Positions 33,822 to 47,149 of a stretch of DNA of 64,000 nucleotides are shown piece by piece. Origin of the DNA: Gymnothorax reevesii (Eukaryota > Chordata > Actinopteri > Anguilliformes > Muraenidae); the NCBI GenBank assembly GCA_029721435.1, contig CM056574.1:7576001-7640000 (forward strand). Reading direction: 5' to 3'. The number at the start of each line of letters is the position of its first letter. Position 1 is the first letter of the stretch. The translations under genes were made by a program, and so were the position numbers. The notes below the pieces were generated by a model. That model was not told the DNA's origin. It searched no databases and worked only from the letters and a program-made list of their open reading frames with translations.

Positions 33822-35695
33822 CAGTACTACAGGAGAGCCAAAGACTATTTTACACCCTACAGACGACCCACAGTACTACAGGAGAGCCAGAGACTATTTT
33901 ACACCCTACAGATGACCCACAGTACTACAGGAGAGCCAAAGACTATTTTACACCCTACTGACTACCCACAGTACTACAGGAGAGCCAGAGACTATTTTAC
34001 GCCCTACAGAGGACCCACAGTACTACAGGAGAGCCAAAGACTATTTTACACCCTACACACGACCCACAGTACTACAGGAGAGCCAAAGACTATTTTACAC
34101 CCTACACACGACCCACAGTACTACAGGAGAGCCAAAGACTATTTTATACCCTACAGACCAACCACAGTACTACAGGAGAGCCAAAGACTATTTTACACCC
34201 TACAGACGACCCACAGTACTACAGGAGAGCCAGAGACTATTTTACACCCTACACACAACCCACAGTACTACAGGAGAGCCAGTGACTATTTTATACCCTA
34301 CAGACCACCCACAGCACTACAGGAGAGGCAAAGACTATTTTATACCCTACAGACCACCCACAGCACCAGAGCCAAAAACTATTTTATACCCTACAGATGA
34401 CCCACAGTACTACAGGAGAGCCAGTGACTATTTTATACCCTACAGACCACCCACAGCACTACAGGAGAGCCAAAGATATTTTACACCCTACAGACGACCC
34501 ACAGCACTACAGGAGATCCAAAGACTATTTTATACCCTACAGACCACCCACAGCACTACAGGAGAGCCAGAGACTATTTTACACTCTACAGACAACCCAC
34601 AGTACTACAGGAGAGCCAAAGACTATTTTATACCCTACAGACCACCAACAGTACTACAGGAGAGCCAGTGACTATTTTATACCCTACAGACAACCCACAG
34701 TACTACAGGAGAGCCAAAGACTATTTTACACCCTACAGACCACCCACAGTACTACAGGAGAGCCAAAGACTATTTTATACCCTACAGACCACTCACAGTA
34801 CTACAGGAGAGCCAAAGACTATTTTATACCCTACAGACCACCAACAGTACTACAGGAGAGCCAAAGACTATTTTATACCCTACAGACCACTCACAGTACT
34901 ACAGGAGAGCCAGAGACTATTTTACACCCTACAGACAACCCACAGTAATACAGGAGAGCCAAAGACTATTTTATACCCTACAGACCACCCACAGTACTAC
35001 AGGAGAGCCAGTGACTATTTTATACCCTACAGACCACCCACAGCACTACAGGAGAGCCAAACACTATTTTACACCCTACAGACGACCCACAGTACTACAG
35101 GAGAGCCAAAGACTATTTTACACCCTACACACGACCCACAGTACTACAGGAGAGCCAAAGACTATTTTATACCCTACAGACCACCCACAGTACTACAGGA
35201 GAGCCAGTGACTATTTTATACCCTACAGACCACCCACAGTACTACAGGAGAGCCAAAGACTATTTTACACCCTACAGACCACCCACAGTACTACAGGAGA
35301 GCCAGTGACTATTTAACACTCTACAGACCACCCACAGTACTACAGGAGAGCCAGTGACTATTTAACACTCTACAGACCACCCACAGTACTACAGGAGAGC
35401 CAGAGACAATTTAACACTCTACAGACAGCCCACAGTACTACAGGAGAGCCAGTGACTATTTTACACCCTACAGACCACCCACATTACTACATGAGAGCGA
35501 GCAACTATTTAACACTGTAGAGACAACCCACAGTACTACATGAGAGCCAGTGACTATTTTACACCTACAGACAACCCACATTAGTACATGAGAGCCAGTG
35601 AGTATTTAACACTCTACAGACGACCCACAGTACTATATAAGAGCCAGTGACTATTTAACACCTGTAGGACACACACAGTACTACAGGAGAGCCAG
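33822..35695. repeat. 49-bp satellite, about 38 copies
   Basis: The unit begins CAGTACTACAGGAGAGCC, then (AAA/AGA/AGT)GACTATTTTA, then (C/T)ACCCTACAG and AC(C/G/A)ACCCA. The 49-bp period is exact over most of the array and decays at the right end (after about 35290). Forward frames of up to 180 codons are created by the repeat and have no biological standing. Confidence 0.95.
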
Positions 35696-36550
35696 TAATA
35701 ACAAAAACACCGCTCTTCCTCAGTGACAGTACTCACTCTGGCACAGAAAGTGTCACACATCTCTCACACAGTGGCTCCACACACATATACTGCCAATATA
35801 GTTGAGGTGCTTCAGTTTTCTCTCAGCTCCACCCTGACACCCTGCCTCTATAATCGGCCCGTAGAGGGCGCTCTCTCTCCTGTCCTTCACACACAGTGCC
35901 GTACTGCTGATGTTTGTAAAGCGCTGTGTACAGATGGGCTAGCGGTGGGTGTTATGATGAATCTGCAGATTCTCGCTCCTTCGTGCGTGTGTGTTTCAGC
36001 AGGAATCTCACACCTGGGAACGCCATATCCGATTAACCTCAGAACGACTTTATTAAAATCACCTCGCTGCGAAGGAGTCGGTTATTGCCTGATTTGCGCT
36101 CCTAATTGACAAGGCACGGGGTAAATCAAAAAACAACCCAGAAATTTCCAATGGTTCTCCAGCAAACATGGAATTTATATTGATTTTAGATTACATTTAT
36201 CTTCAAGAATTTGTCTTGCGAGCAGTTTTGAAGAGATGGGTAATGCAGTGAGCGCACGCTGTATTAGAATTGCATGGCTTTATGTCCTTATTTTACACAG
36301 TCATAAATTGAGTCGGCAGCTGATTATGACAGAACGCTTGGGCGATGCTCAAGTGTACAGACCTCAGTGTACAGACCACTGCAGCCTGACCTCTGTTGAC
36401 CCCGATCAGTGTGTTCACATGCATATTTAAAAGAGCAGTTAACTGCTCAAGTTAACGATCCCTCTCTCCTCTCTCCTCGGTGTCATGTGCAGCTCCAGGT
36501 CTGTTTTTCTTCCACCGGCGAATCATCGATCAGCTCTCCTCCCTTCTCCA
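35696..36550. other. Intronic sequence, no gene seen
   Basis: Unique-looking, with no recognised repeat. Confidence 0.4.
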
Positions 36551-36640
36551 GAGCAAGTGGTTCCCAAATTCGGTCCTGGAGACCCACTGCATCCTTGGGT
36601 TTTTGTTCAAATCACATTTGGAATCCCACATTTGGGGTAC
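36551..36640 (+). mobile_element. hAT-like MITE remnant
   Basis: AGTGGTTCCCAAATTCGGTCC followed by TGGAGACCCACTG and GGGTTTTTGTTC matches the start of a common vertebrate hAT-type repeat as I remember it. The opposite terminus is missing. Confidence 0.45.
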
Positions 36641-37464
36641 CGTCAGCACCAAACCGCTATCTTCCCACTTTATCATAATTCATTAACAAAAACTCAGAGG
36701 TCATCTCAGTAATTCTCCTGTTTTAAACTGAACTGAGTCATAATGTACATAATTTCTGGCAACTCTAACTCTGTTGGCCAGAGTGAGGTTTGAAATCTCA
36801 GGGCACTTCACGCAAAGTCTCTGACAGGCAAACGATGTAAACAAATACTTTAAGGCTACAAATTCAACCAGCAAAATCATTGTTAGACAAGCTAAACAAC
36901 TGCAGGTGAGTTTCTGTACACATGGATGACATTTTACAATGCTTATTTCATGTTGAAATGATGTTTAGGAAAGTTTGAGCTTGCTGCACTGTTTACAAAC
37001 AGTCACTGACTCAGCACTGTCAGCCCATGTATCCTGCTGCAAGTGAGTCCCTGTGCACAGGTACAACGTTCCGTTGTATGATATTTATTTATTGCTGAAA
37101 CTGTATCTAAGAGAGGGTTAGCTCTCCTGCGCTGACAACATGTTATACATACAGAAAATTGAAAATAATGATAATGTATGAAATCTAAACACAAATAAAC
37201 TCACACACAAAAAAAAAAATGACAGTATTAATGCACAGCTGCGGTTATCAGTGTTTCTTTTAAGTCTGACTCAGCTTCAGTGCTGTCAGGCTGCTTCCTT
37301 TACATCTGCGAGCTTCTCCCAGCCGCCGAGCAGTATGGGTAACCGCAATCTGACCAATGCCTATTTCATAGCGTTATGTTAGCATATAATGCACCAGGGG
37401 GGCCAAAGCAACCAACAGTAGAACTGCTGCTCGTTATAATAATGTGGCTATAAAGCAAGAAATC
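36641..37464. other. Intronic sequence, nothing recognised
   Basis: Unique-looking; short poly-A near 37208. Confidence 0.4.
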
Positions 37465-37992
37465 TGTGTGTGTGTTCGCGTGCGTGTCTGTGCATGCATG
37501 TGTGTGTTTGTGCGCGTTTGTGGATGTGTGTGTTTGTGTGTGTATGCGTCTTTTTGTGTGTGCGTGACTGTGTGTGTGTGTATGCGTGTGTTTGTGTCTG
37601 CATGTGTGTACGTGTGTGTGTGCTTGTATGTGTGTGTGTGTGTATGTGCGTGTGCGCGTATGTGTGTATGTGCGCGCGCATGTGTGTGAGTGTAAGTGAG
37701 GTATGTGTGTGAGTGTGCATGAGGTGCGCGTGTGTGTGTGTGCGTGTGCCTGTATGTGTGTGTGCGTGTGTGAGTGTGTGTGTGTGTACGTGCGTATGTG
37801 CGTATATATATTTGTGTGTGAGTGTAACTGAAGTATGTGTGCGAGTGTACTTGAAGTGTGTGTGTGTGTGTATGTGTGTGTGTGTGTGTGTGTGCGCACG
37901 TGCGAGTGTATGTGTGTTTGTGTGTGAGTGTAAGTGAAGTATGTGTGCGAGTGTACTTGAGGTGAGTGTGTGTGTGTGTGTGTGTGTCTGTG
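37465..37992. repeat. (GT)n-rich block of about 530 bp
   Basis: Imperfect GT with periodic TGAGTGTA(A/C)(T/G)TGA(A/G)GT motifs near 37690, 37825, 37850, 37925 and 37950, suggesting a compound repeat with a longer period. Cys/Val and His/Thr open frames here are artefacts. Confidence 0.9.
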
Positions 37993-38869
37993 TGTCGCTT
38001 GTATGTATGAGTTATTCATCCATTCTATATCACACTTAGTGAGCGTACTGCTGGGGACCTAAGCATGCGCAGTGTTGGATTTGGTGCGATTTGAACTCAT
38101 GACATGTTCAGCGTTAATAAACTACGAATGAGCAAGCGAGCAGCGATCAGTGTAACAATGGGGGCGGAGCTTCAGGGCATCATCTACATCCACCAGCAGC
38201 GACTCATTGCCTGCAGTTCCCTTCTGCAGGTGGATTTTGCACATTAATCACATTACAGTTTTGAATAGCACAGCACTGCTATTAACCCCTCTGTTGGTTA
38301 AAAGGCATTTCTGTCACCGCTAGTCCTCTGCTAGAGCAGCATTACGCATACATGCAAGTCTGCATTGTAACCACAGATATGGCTAATGAACGGTCCTACG
38401 AAAAATATGTGCCATTTTTTAAAGAGGAATTGTTGTTACATTGTTGTCATTAAAAAATTCACTGACTAGTCCTGTATAACTGAAACAATATTGACCAGTA
38501 AAAGGGTTAATAACAACCAGGTGATGATTTGTTCTGTCTGTCTCGCTCGCCCAGGCTTATTCCCTTACGCAATCCCCGTGTAGCCATTTCTGCACAAATT
38601 CTGCACATGTTTTTTGTACAATAAGTTCTCTGAGTGAATGGCGCTGCCAGGCGATTTCATCAGCACCCAAGGCTGATGTTCTTTCACTGCGCATACAGAG
38701 GACGTGATTTAAACAGCACACTTGCTGTCCTATTCGCTCGCTCACCGACTCGCTCTTCACCAGAGTCCACATTCACGCCACGTGCGTCACAGTGCGTTTT
38801 CATCAGAGCGAGAGCACAGACGCATCTGTGCACGTCACTCAAATGTTATTTTAGCGTTATTTCAAGATT
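37993..38869. other. Intronic sequence, no gene seen
   Basis: No convincing coding frame or element. Confidence 0.4.
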
Positions 38870-39130
38870 AACACCACTGACAGGTGACGTGAGTAACACT
38901 GATTACCTTGTTACCATGGCACTGGTCAAGGGGTGGGATTAATTAGCCAGGAAATGAACAACCTCAAAATTCTCCAGATCTCAATTCAACTGAGCATCTG
39001 TGGGACATGCTGGACAAACAAGTCCGACCCATGGAGGCCCCAAGGGTCTGCCGCTGAGGTCAGATCCCACAGCACACCTCCAGAGTTCCGGTGGAGTCTG
39101 TGCCTCGATGGGTCAGTGCTGTTTTGATGC
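38870..39130 (+). mobile_element. Internally deleted Tc1-like transposon remnant
   Basis: The left part reads GACAGGTGACGTGAGTAACAC, then CACTGGTCAAGGGGTGGGAT and GGAAATGAACA. It then jumps to a transposase C-terminal segment whose translation reads NSPDLNSTEHLWDMLDKQV, followed by PMEAP. In intact Tc1-like proteins the equivalent is SPDLNPIEHLWD, the motif carrying the last catalytic residue. The rest of the transposase is missing and frames are broken downstream. Confidence 0.8.
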
Positions 39131-40545
39131 TGATCCTGTTCTCTTACTGTACGATGTTCTTACACCTGTGGTTCTCAGATTCATCAATATCTCATCTGTT
39201 CTGTTTCCTCGTAGTGTCTTACAGCTGCACCTCGTGATCAGGTGCACCACATTAGTCAGGCGGCTCCCACCAAACATGACTCTCACACACATGGCTCAGC
39301 ACTGGTCATTCACTCTTGACAACGGGAGATAAAACCAGTCGCTCCCGCTGCATTACGGCAGAATCACGTGAAAATCACAGCTCACACGCTACTGACCCAT
39401 TTTTGGACAGGTACAGGCAGCCAACTCGAGTCATGCTGACGTCACGTGACCTACATTTCTCAAATGATTCACGACCACACTCCACCTCAATATAGAGGTC
39501 TATTCAAAACCAGCAAAGCACATTTACTGACCCTCGGCCCAAGAGCCCCTCCTCCACCTCACCATCCACCAATAGGCCCTGATCACAGGTCCCGGGGAGG
39601 TTAGACCCCTATAAGAACTCCCTGTTTCTCTCGGCGCACTCAGGTATGTGCGTATAGGGAATCGTTGAACCATCAGAGCTCAGACACAACCATAATCCTG
39701 TTTATATTCTGTTTGCATCATGATACTGTACATGTCCATCTGAGTTATGGCAATTATTACTATTATAATTATTATTATTATTAATCATCTACTTCACACT
39801 CATATCTGCATGGAATCAGCCCCTGAGTTTGATAGTTCATAAATTTAAGTGTAAAAGTAGGTGAGTAGGGAGGCAAAAAGCTCATAAACAATTAAGGGAG
39901 TTAGTGAGTAGCTTAGGTAACAAGAGAGCAAATTAGCAGCTAGGTTTGTATGTAGATGGGTGGGTAATTAAAGAGGTAAGTGCGTAAACGTAAGTAAATA
40001 TTCTAGGGCAGATTCATTTCATTGACTGTCCCCAAGAGTCATTGTGTCATGTGACTCTCAGCCTGTTCTGCGTCACCTCCAAAGTCATTTATTTTTAGAC
40101 CCTCCTGCTCAGAAATGCTCGAGCTGGCGGTGTCTGACAAACAAAGTCCCTCGCTCTTCCCCAGTTCTGCTTCAGCTACAACCATACATCTCGTAATAAG
40201 GCGACTGTATCGCACTGACCGCTGTGGTTTCAGCCAGATACAACGACTAATCACAAGCCTGGAATAAGCAGCTGCGTCAACCAATCAAATAGTTTTACTG
40301 CATCCATATTCTGACTTCACCCACCTGCGCAGCATGACACTTCTGCCAGTGTCATTAAGAAATTAAAAAATAATAAGTAAATAAACAGCACAATGCAAAG
40401 GTAAGGATAAACGACAATAATAATAATAAAAACAGGGAACTCATAAACAGCAAAATAAAACTTGACGTTTTAATACCTAAGTAAATATTTTAAATAATTA
40501 TCACCATCATCATCAGAATCATCATCACTGTCGTTGACATTCATT
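39131..40545. other. Intronic sequence with short degenerate repeats
   Basis: Positions 39850-40000 contain loosely repeated GTGAGTAG/GGTAAGTG words. No gene seen. Confidence 0.4.
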
Positions 40546-40800
40546 CATTATCTTACTCTCTTACTCCTGGTCAGGGTAACTGGATGGTCATAGCCTATCC
40601 CAGCATGCAATGGGCCGCAGTAGGAACACGCCCTGGAAAGGAAGTTCCTCTATGACAGGAATCATGAATCACACACACATTCACAGTCTCCGACTGACGT
40701 GGCATGAATATCGCTGAACTGTCGGAGGAGACCCACACAAACACAGGAGAGCACGCAAAGTCCACACAGAAAGACCTCGAGCTGTAATTAGCTGCACTGC
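40546..40800 (+). mobile_element. Common fish interspersed repeat, copy 2
   Basis: CCTATCCCAGCATGCAATGGGC, then ACGCCCTGGAAAGG, CACACATTCACAG, CGGAGGAGACCCACACAAACAC and GCAAAGTCCACACAGAAAG follow the order of a repeat found throughout fish genomes. It shares its right half with the reverse of 21540-21715. Confidence 0.7.
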
Positions 40801-43510
40801 CTTCTTGATTAGACGTGTCAGTGGTAACCGAAATGCAGCCCCGATAACGATTGAGATTAAGATGATCTTGATGATGATAATGATGACAATGCTGGCAGTA
40901 AGGATAATGATGACTGTCGTAAGTTATTGTCCAATAAGAGCAGGGTGATTGGACTGAAGGATTACGAGACAGACGAAGAATGGATACACTCTCTCATAAG
41001 CGGGGGGTTAATGAGCTGTAGTGGGTCTCCGGGCTGGATAGTCCATGATAAGGAAATTATCGCGCTGTGTTTTCAGTTAGCCGGCACACATCCCAGCGAG
41101 ATCGCCGTCACAAATCTGCATCTTATTACAGCGTATCGACAGCCTGCGCGAGATGGCCGACCAGTGGCCCTCTCCCCCCGGCTAACTGATCCTTATCCGC
41201 TAAGTATGTGCTTTGGGAAGGTGCCGCGAGGCGTTTGTTCGATACCGCCATTATATACTGAGCAGCTTTTGAGTGGCTGTTGATGTAGATGAATATTATC
41301 CGCCACGGCGCAGCGAGAGTCGGGACGCGCGCTAGGTGACGCGACCGCACCTCAATTAACGGCGACGCGACAGCCGGCAGATTAGCGTTAGCGGAGATGA
41401 AGATGCGGACTTCCGCGGAGAGGGCCGGCTTAGTGCCGCAAAGACTGCGTCCCGTCTTATCAGCGACCTGCCAAAAAAAAAGAAAAAAAGAAGGAACCTC
41501 ATTACGCAGTCGCCGTAAATTGGCTTTGCGTTTCCCAGGGCATAACGGACCACCACGAGAACGAGGGGAGAAAAGAGCAAATTAAAGAAAGAAAAAATGA
41601 ACAAAAGAACAGAGGAGGAAGTCAGGAGCGGATTAGCAGGAGATCAATTATTAATGCGGCTGTAAAATTGAATCCTGTGCAGTAAAATCGTTAGCTGGGC
41701 TCTCGAGGAGAGTCTGCACAGCCTGAGTCCATCCCAGACCGCAGACATTACGGGGCTACGGAGCAACCAATCAGAGGTCAAGGAGCAGGGCCAATCACAG
41801 CCTGCTCCTGCTGTTTGCTGTTCAGCCTTCCAGAGGGCATGACCTGCTCACAGGACCATGAAAATGAAGAAAAAGTATTTTCCATTTGACAAAATGCTGT
41901 CGCCAACTTCGGTGAAGCTCTGCAACCAGCAGATTCAGTACGCGTGACGTGGACCTACAATGTGGAAAAAAAAAACAAAAAACTTTTTGGCTTTAAACTT
42001 AGGGAGAACTTCTTGAAAAGTTAGAGTTTAAGGGGTTAAACTAAGCTCATTAAATTACCGAGGATATAATATAAGGGGAAAGGAGAGGTTCAGTGAAACG
42101 TCCTCTCGGTAAAATTGGAGAGGGCACTCTGCTCAGGCAGGGCTTGCGATCATCAGATGGCACTTCGCAGATCCACTCAGCAGCAGCCAACAGTGAGCGT
42201 TACTTATATTAAACCTGTCTGGCACAATCACTTTGGGCTTTTCATGGCCACTCCCCCTGGGCTCCTGTTACGAAAACAAGCACGGACACGAGGAAGGCAG
42301 AACCGCAGGGTAATCACATTACACACAACGCTGGTCTCAAACTCTTCACTCATGTTTACCTGTCCCACCTTACACCCCTCTCTCCCTCCCTCTCTCTCCA
42401 TCCTTCGTCCTCTGTGTCTCTCAGTTCCTCTCCAGTTCACTAAGCCCTGGAACAGTGACACATTGCTGAAGTCCTCCACAAGACTTAGAATTTCAACACC
42501 AGCATTAGTCTTCTGTGACATCGTCCGAGCCCTTTGGTCACCTACAAACAATGTAGTGCATTCCCTTGACAAGACCTTCTCAATAAATATCCTTGTTTGC
42601 ATTTGGTTGACTGCTTGATGGTATGGTTCTTGCTAGTGAACTGACTTTCGGCAAACCTGGAGATTTACCGGCACTGCCGTTTGTCCGCCAAGAGTTCCGG
42701 CTCGACCGCCCCTTCGACTTCGTTTCAGCACAAAGCTCCTCTGCCTTTTAAACCTGCCTGTTAGCCCAGGAGAAGCCTCATAAAGCGAGAGCCATCAGCG
42801 CTGCTAACCCCACATCCGCCACAACATGACCTCTCAATGTTTGCGCGATATTGGAACCGGCGGGGATTTGCAGACGTTTGTCCAAAGCCGGCCTGGAGGG
42901 AGACGGATTTACTGCCAGACATTTCAATAAAGAAGAAAAAAAGGAGACAGAAGCTGCCATTTTTCCTCCACAAGAACAATGCCCACGACGGTCCGAACAC
43001 CAACCCTCTGCGGCACCAGCCACCCACATCCCTCACTCTCTCTTCCTGAAGGGGAGTCACAGAGGACAGGATCGTTTCCTCGCCGATCAGATCTGATAAA
43101 AATTCATGATGCAAAGTGGAAACAAAACTCCAGGAGTCCAGGAACAAACCTCAGTGTAGACGATAAAAATCTCTTGATTAGTGAGGATGTTGAGGTTGTG
43201 CCGCGTAAAATAAACTCTAATTTTAAAGCACACGCTTTGTGTCTGTCATTAAAAACTCTGCCCTGATTCCAGGCAACAATTGTCCTACTTTTGGACTTAA
43301 AAATAAAAGTTTTTCCTTTTTTTTGGTAAGTTAACCATCATTATTTGACAAATTGAGAGGATCACCTTTTTTTAAAGCCGTGATAACCAATATTAGTTTA
43401 TTATTATTTTGGTTAAAATGAATAATTATTACAATTGCAGGTCACTTACAATAATCCAATGATCAATAAAAGGGTCTCCTGAGAATGATGTGTGTCTGAG
43501 ATTCTGAGCC
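40801..43510. other. Intronic sequence; possible regulatory blocks
   Basis: Positions 40990-41440 are CpG-bearing and low in repeats and could be a conserved element. A 167-codon plus-strand frame at 42115-42618 overlaps a 124-codon minus-strand frame, and neither has a recognisable domain. Confidence 0.3.
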
Positions 43511-44559
43511 TTAGCTGGATTTACACTGCTGGTTAAATGTGACACGAATGTGACACAAATCGGATCTTTTGCTCAAATGAGGCCAATATCCGATCTGTCA
43601 CATGGCTGCATAAACAGAAAAAAAAAAACAAAAAAAACATGTTGATTCCGCCCCGATCGGATCCGTCAGATCAGATCCAGGCCTCATTCAAATGTGGTTT
43701 TTGTTCGGATGAGTATCTGATGTGTATCAGATATGTACCAGTGTGCCCGTCGTGTAAATACATGTCAACATGCAGATCAGATATTTTGTCAAAAAAATGT
43801 GTTCTTGGTGCGTCAGACATGGTGACAATTTCTGACATAACATGTGGAATGTTTGTTTACTCATTCAAAAATTTTACACCCACTGTTCATCATCAAACTT
43901 CATCATCAAACAGTACAACCTGCTCCCACCGATCCCTTGATCTCTCTCGCATCCGCACACTCCTCTGAACAGCGGAGGGAGTGATGATCGTGGCACAGAC
44001 ACACGAGGGGATTACAGCCCTTCATCTCCGTCTCTTCCTCAAAATCCTCCGGATTGGACGGGGATTTTTCATGCATCGCATCATAAACATCAAGCCAAGC
44101 TCAATGTCATCCATTGTTTACAAAATGAAGTGTGTTGTCTACTCCTATACGCCAAATGTAGGCCTAGACTAAGGCGAAGTCTGCCTACGCATTTGCGATG
44201 ATGCAGGTAATGGGTGTAAAAGGTGTTAATGGTAGAATCAGATGTAGGTTACCCAGTGAAATGCTGTGAGCTTGCTTGATGTTTTGATCTTTTCTATGAT
44301 TATTAGGCCTGCACGCTCTTGTAGCGCCGCACGCACATTTGCTTTTATTTTGGGTCGCCTTCTCCACTGTGCGCATGTAGATCGCCCAAGACAATGGCCA
44401 GGGAGTGAGTGGTGTAAACGAGCGGAATCGAAATGAAACACACATCATTCAGGCTCAAAACAGGATGTAAACACACAGTTGAACAAATCGGATATGGGCC
44501 TCAAAATCCGATCCACATCCGATCTGGGCAACAAGACCTGCAGTGTAAATCCAGCCTTA
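43511..44559. mobile_element. 1.04-kb Harbinger-like non-autonomous element
   Basis: Termini GCTGGATTTACACTGC (43514) and GCAGTGTAAATCCAGCC (ending 44556) are flanked by TTA on both sides. Imperfect inverted similarity extends about 90 bp inwards, including (A)AATCGGAT and GGCC(C)ATATCCGAT words. The 3-bp TTA duplication points to the PIF-Harbinger superfamily. No transposase frame is visible inside. Confidence 0.75.
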
Positions 44560-45852
44560 GTATTGAGTGTTTTTAAAAACTGGACTGGTCTGAATCAAAC
44601 AACAACCAATCAGGGTTAGCTAGCATGCAACTGGCCAATCACAGCAATTTCGTACCCAGATTTGAAGAAGGTCACCTGGGTTCGACTTATTTATTTATTT
44701 ATTTTTTTTTTTAAGCTTTTCAAATACCAGTGGTAGCCTGTGATAAATCTGCAATACATCCTTTGCAAACAACTGCATATAATTAGAGAAAATAATAATA
44801 ATAATAATAATAATTAGTCAACAGAAGAAAGACCTTTTCCACCTGAGTAGGTTTGCGGTTCAGCACTAAACTCAATAGTAGCTCAGGCAATACCATCGTG
44901 TCCAGCAGGTACAAGTTAACGTACAAGTTTTCGAGCTAGGAATCTGCTCAATTACTCAATGACTGTGTCGGTACAATCATCTTTCAGAGTAATACAAGCA
45001 TTCAACATCATCTCTTAAAAAGTTGTGTTCAGTTCAGGTCAGCTCTACTCCCCTGGAGTCATGATAGTTTTCCTGAATGTGCTGACTTTGAGTCTGACAC
45101 AACTGGCCGAGTAGAACAGACGTCACTTCGCAGCTAGTTAATTGGAATAGTTAGTTACAGCGCTTCAAGCCCAGAAAAATGTGTGTGTTAAGTTTGGTGC
45201 ATCACTTGGTGGGAGGACCTTGGCAGAGTGACATGAAGCAATGGAGGGCGAGGTGAAGGTTTTTTCTTGGAGTGCGTATTTTGCCTACTGCAGCTTAATC
45301 TTGCAAAATTGAGTTCTTGAAAGAATATAAATAATTCTACGAAGTTTATGGATTGAAGTCAAAGTTGGGGAGAGTCTTTGCCTAAAACCCGTCAAAGAAC
45401 CACTGAATCTGGCGTTCTTAAGGTGTTTCTTTGATGTAAAATTAAAAAGAAAAAAAAATGCTAGCAAGCGTTTCGGTGGTAAATACAGCACGGTTTATAA
45501 ACAGCGCGCACACGCAGCACCCCATTGGCGGGAGAGCCCCATGCTCCCTGCAGGATAAGAGGCCACAAAGGCTTACAGGTCCGCACATGGATTTTTCTCT
45601 GAATGGATTAGCGCGGTAGACTGCATTAAGAGAGCTCAAAATAAGGTGTGTGGGAGGTCTGTTTACGCACGGCCTCTGAATAAACATCTCCGTAGCAAAG
45701 CTGGGGAAACACTCGGGAGCGAACACCGCCGCAGCCGCCGAGACTCTGCATAAAAGCCCAATCGATTTCTCTGCCCTCATAAGCAACGCCTCATTGATCC
45801 AGTTTAAATGTCTGGACCGTGACTGCGAGACAAAGTACGCAATATCAAAGAG
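44560..45852. other. Intronic sequence, no gene seen
   Basis: Includes a short (ATA)n run at about 44790-44815. The rest is unique-looking. Confidence 0.4.
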
Positions 45853-45990
45853 GGCGGCTTGGTCGTGCAGTGGTTAGTGCTGGCGCATCGCAAAAAGACG
45901 GAGGTTTCGGGTTTGAGTCCTGGCGTCCTGACAAACTGAGCCATGATCAGACTGGCCCACCAACACAACGGTCATTGGCAAAAAAAAAAG
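45853..45990 (+). mobile_element. Short tRNA-derived SINE with A tail
   Basis: GGCTTGGTCGTGCAGTGGTTAG resembles an A box region and GGGTTTGAGTCCTGG (about 45909) a B box. A body of about 60 bp and an A-rich tail at 45980-45989 follow. It differs from the two older SINEs by lacking their conserved tail block. Confidence 0.7.
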
Positions 45991-46306
45991 GATTCCACAG
46001 GACATGCCAATAATCGAAAGCTACCCGGAAATTTTTTTTTTTTTTTTTGAGAAAGTAAAAATTTGGAGAAAGGAAATTTGATTAGTTTGCAATGCCATCT
46101 CTAAAATTATCCAAAAATAAAAAAAATATATATACATACATTTTTTTGCAGGTGTTTGAAACAGCTCAATAAAACTAGTTATGCGGGTGAATGGACATGA
46201 TGCATTTTGTGACTCTTTTGCAAGCCCTGCTGTCTGACCGCATTAATTCAGGTGGTTGTCTTTCATTGGTAGCTAGATCTTGCCTGACGGAGTTACCCAC
46301 CTAATG
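45991..46306. other. Intronic sequence with poly-T
   Basis: T-run at about 46032-46049; nothing else recognised. Confidence 0.4.
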
Positions 46307-46861
46307 TTAACCCTTTGAGTGCCGAATACATTTTCAAGGAATTAAATAATGTAATTATCCTGAGCTGTTGAAAACCAATCATGTGGCAACTGGTTTAAAA
46401 GAGCTCCCTTGCGGGAGCAGCTCACCTAACCCTCCCCTGCGGGAGCTGGTTTAAACAAGTTGCCACATGATAGGTGTTCAACACCATCTGACTTTGATAT
46501 CTAACACCAGGGGTGGGTAACAAGAGCCGCGTCTGTCCCTGGTTTTCACACCAACTTCTGGCCTTCAATTAGTTGTTTATCTAAATTAGCCAAACTATTT
46601 ATGAAATCTGATTTCAGGCACATTTCTTTAAATGACCATGAATGACCACCAAAGACTGTTCTTGTCTCCCTACATAAAACATTTTTCTTTTGATCTAATC
46701 TTTGCACAAATCTGTATTAGTGTATGCAATCACTTAACTCAATCAGGGTAATTGATAGAAATAAAAACCTGCATACACACTGCCCCTTCAGGACCGGAAT
46801 TTCCCACCCCTGTCTTACACCATTAGGCAACTACAGTTGCCCGTGGCGCTGAAAGGGTTAA
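46307..46861 (+). mobile_element. piggyBac-like MITE, copy 2, carrying a hAT insertion
   Basis: Ends CCCTTTGAGTGCCG (46311) and CGGGCAACTGTAG-side GGCGCTGAAAGGG (ending 46857) with TTAA at 46307-46310 and 46858-46861. Same orientation as the copy at 8611. The internal arms match the copy at 47154. Interrupted at 46508-46812 by a hAT-type MITE. Confidence 0.85.
46500..46820. mobile_element. 305-bp hAT-type MITE
   Basis: Ends CAGGGGTGGGTAA (46508) and TTTCCCACCCCTG (ending 46812) are bounded by 8-bp duplications TCTAACAC and TCTTACAC, which differ at one base. Terminal CAGGGG and an 8-bp duplication are hAT hallmarks. Non-coding. Confidence 0.85.
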
Positions 46862-47149
46862 ACGCATTTCAACAGGCGTCAGCTATTTCTGATATGCGCT
46901 GTGTTATTATATCTTCAATTTACCATGGTAGCTTGAAGCTCGTTTGGCATGAGAAGCTGAGAGTGTCAGACCATTCTGACGGGACGAGTTACTGGTGGGT
47001 CACCCTGAGCTGGCAGCGCAGACAGTCAGTACACTGGCACAGAGTCAGCACGTTCACCCCGTGTTAATGTGGGTGCCTGCTGGGAAGTCCACCTTCCTCT
47101 CGCAGTCCGCAGACATGTATCCTGAGATCTACAGGAATGTGCACCATTT

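Noticed and set aside
33822..35695. Regular 49-bp repeat considered as a CRISPR array
   Set aside because: There are no spacers; units are head-to-tail with no unique sequence between them, and the context is vertebrate.
42115..42618. 167-codon plus-strand frame
   Set aside because: Overlaps a similar-length minus-strand frame, contains a CT-rich simple segment, and no family is recognised.
45853..45990. Considered as a tRNA gene
   Set aside because: A and B box-like words are present, but no cloverleaf can be folded with confidence and a SINE-like body and A tail follow.
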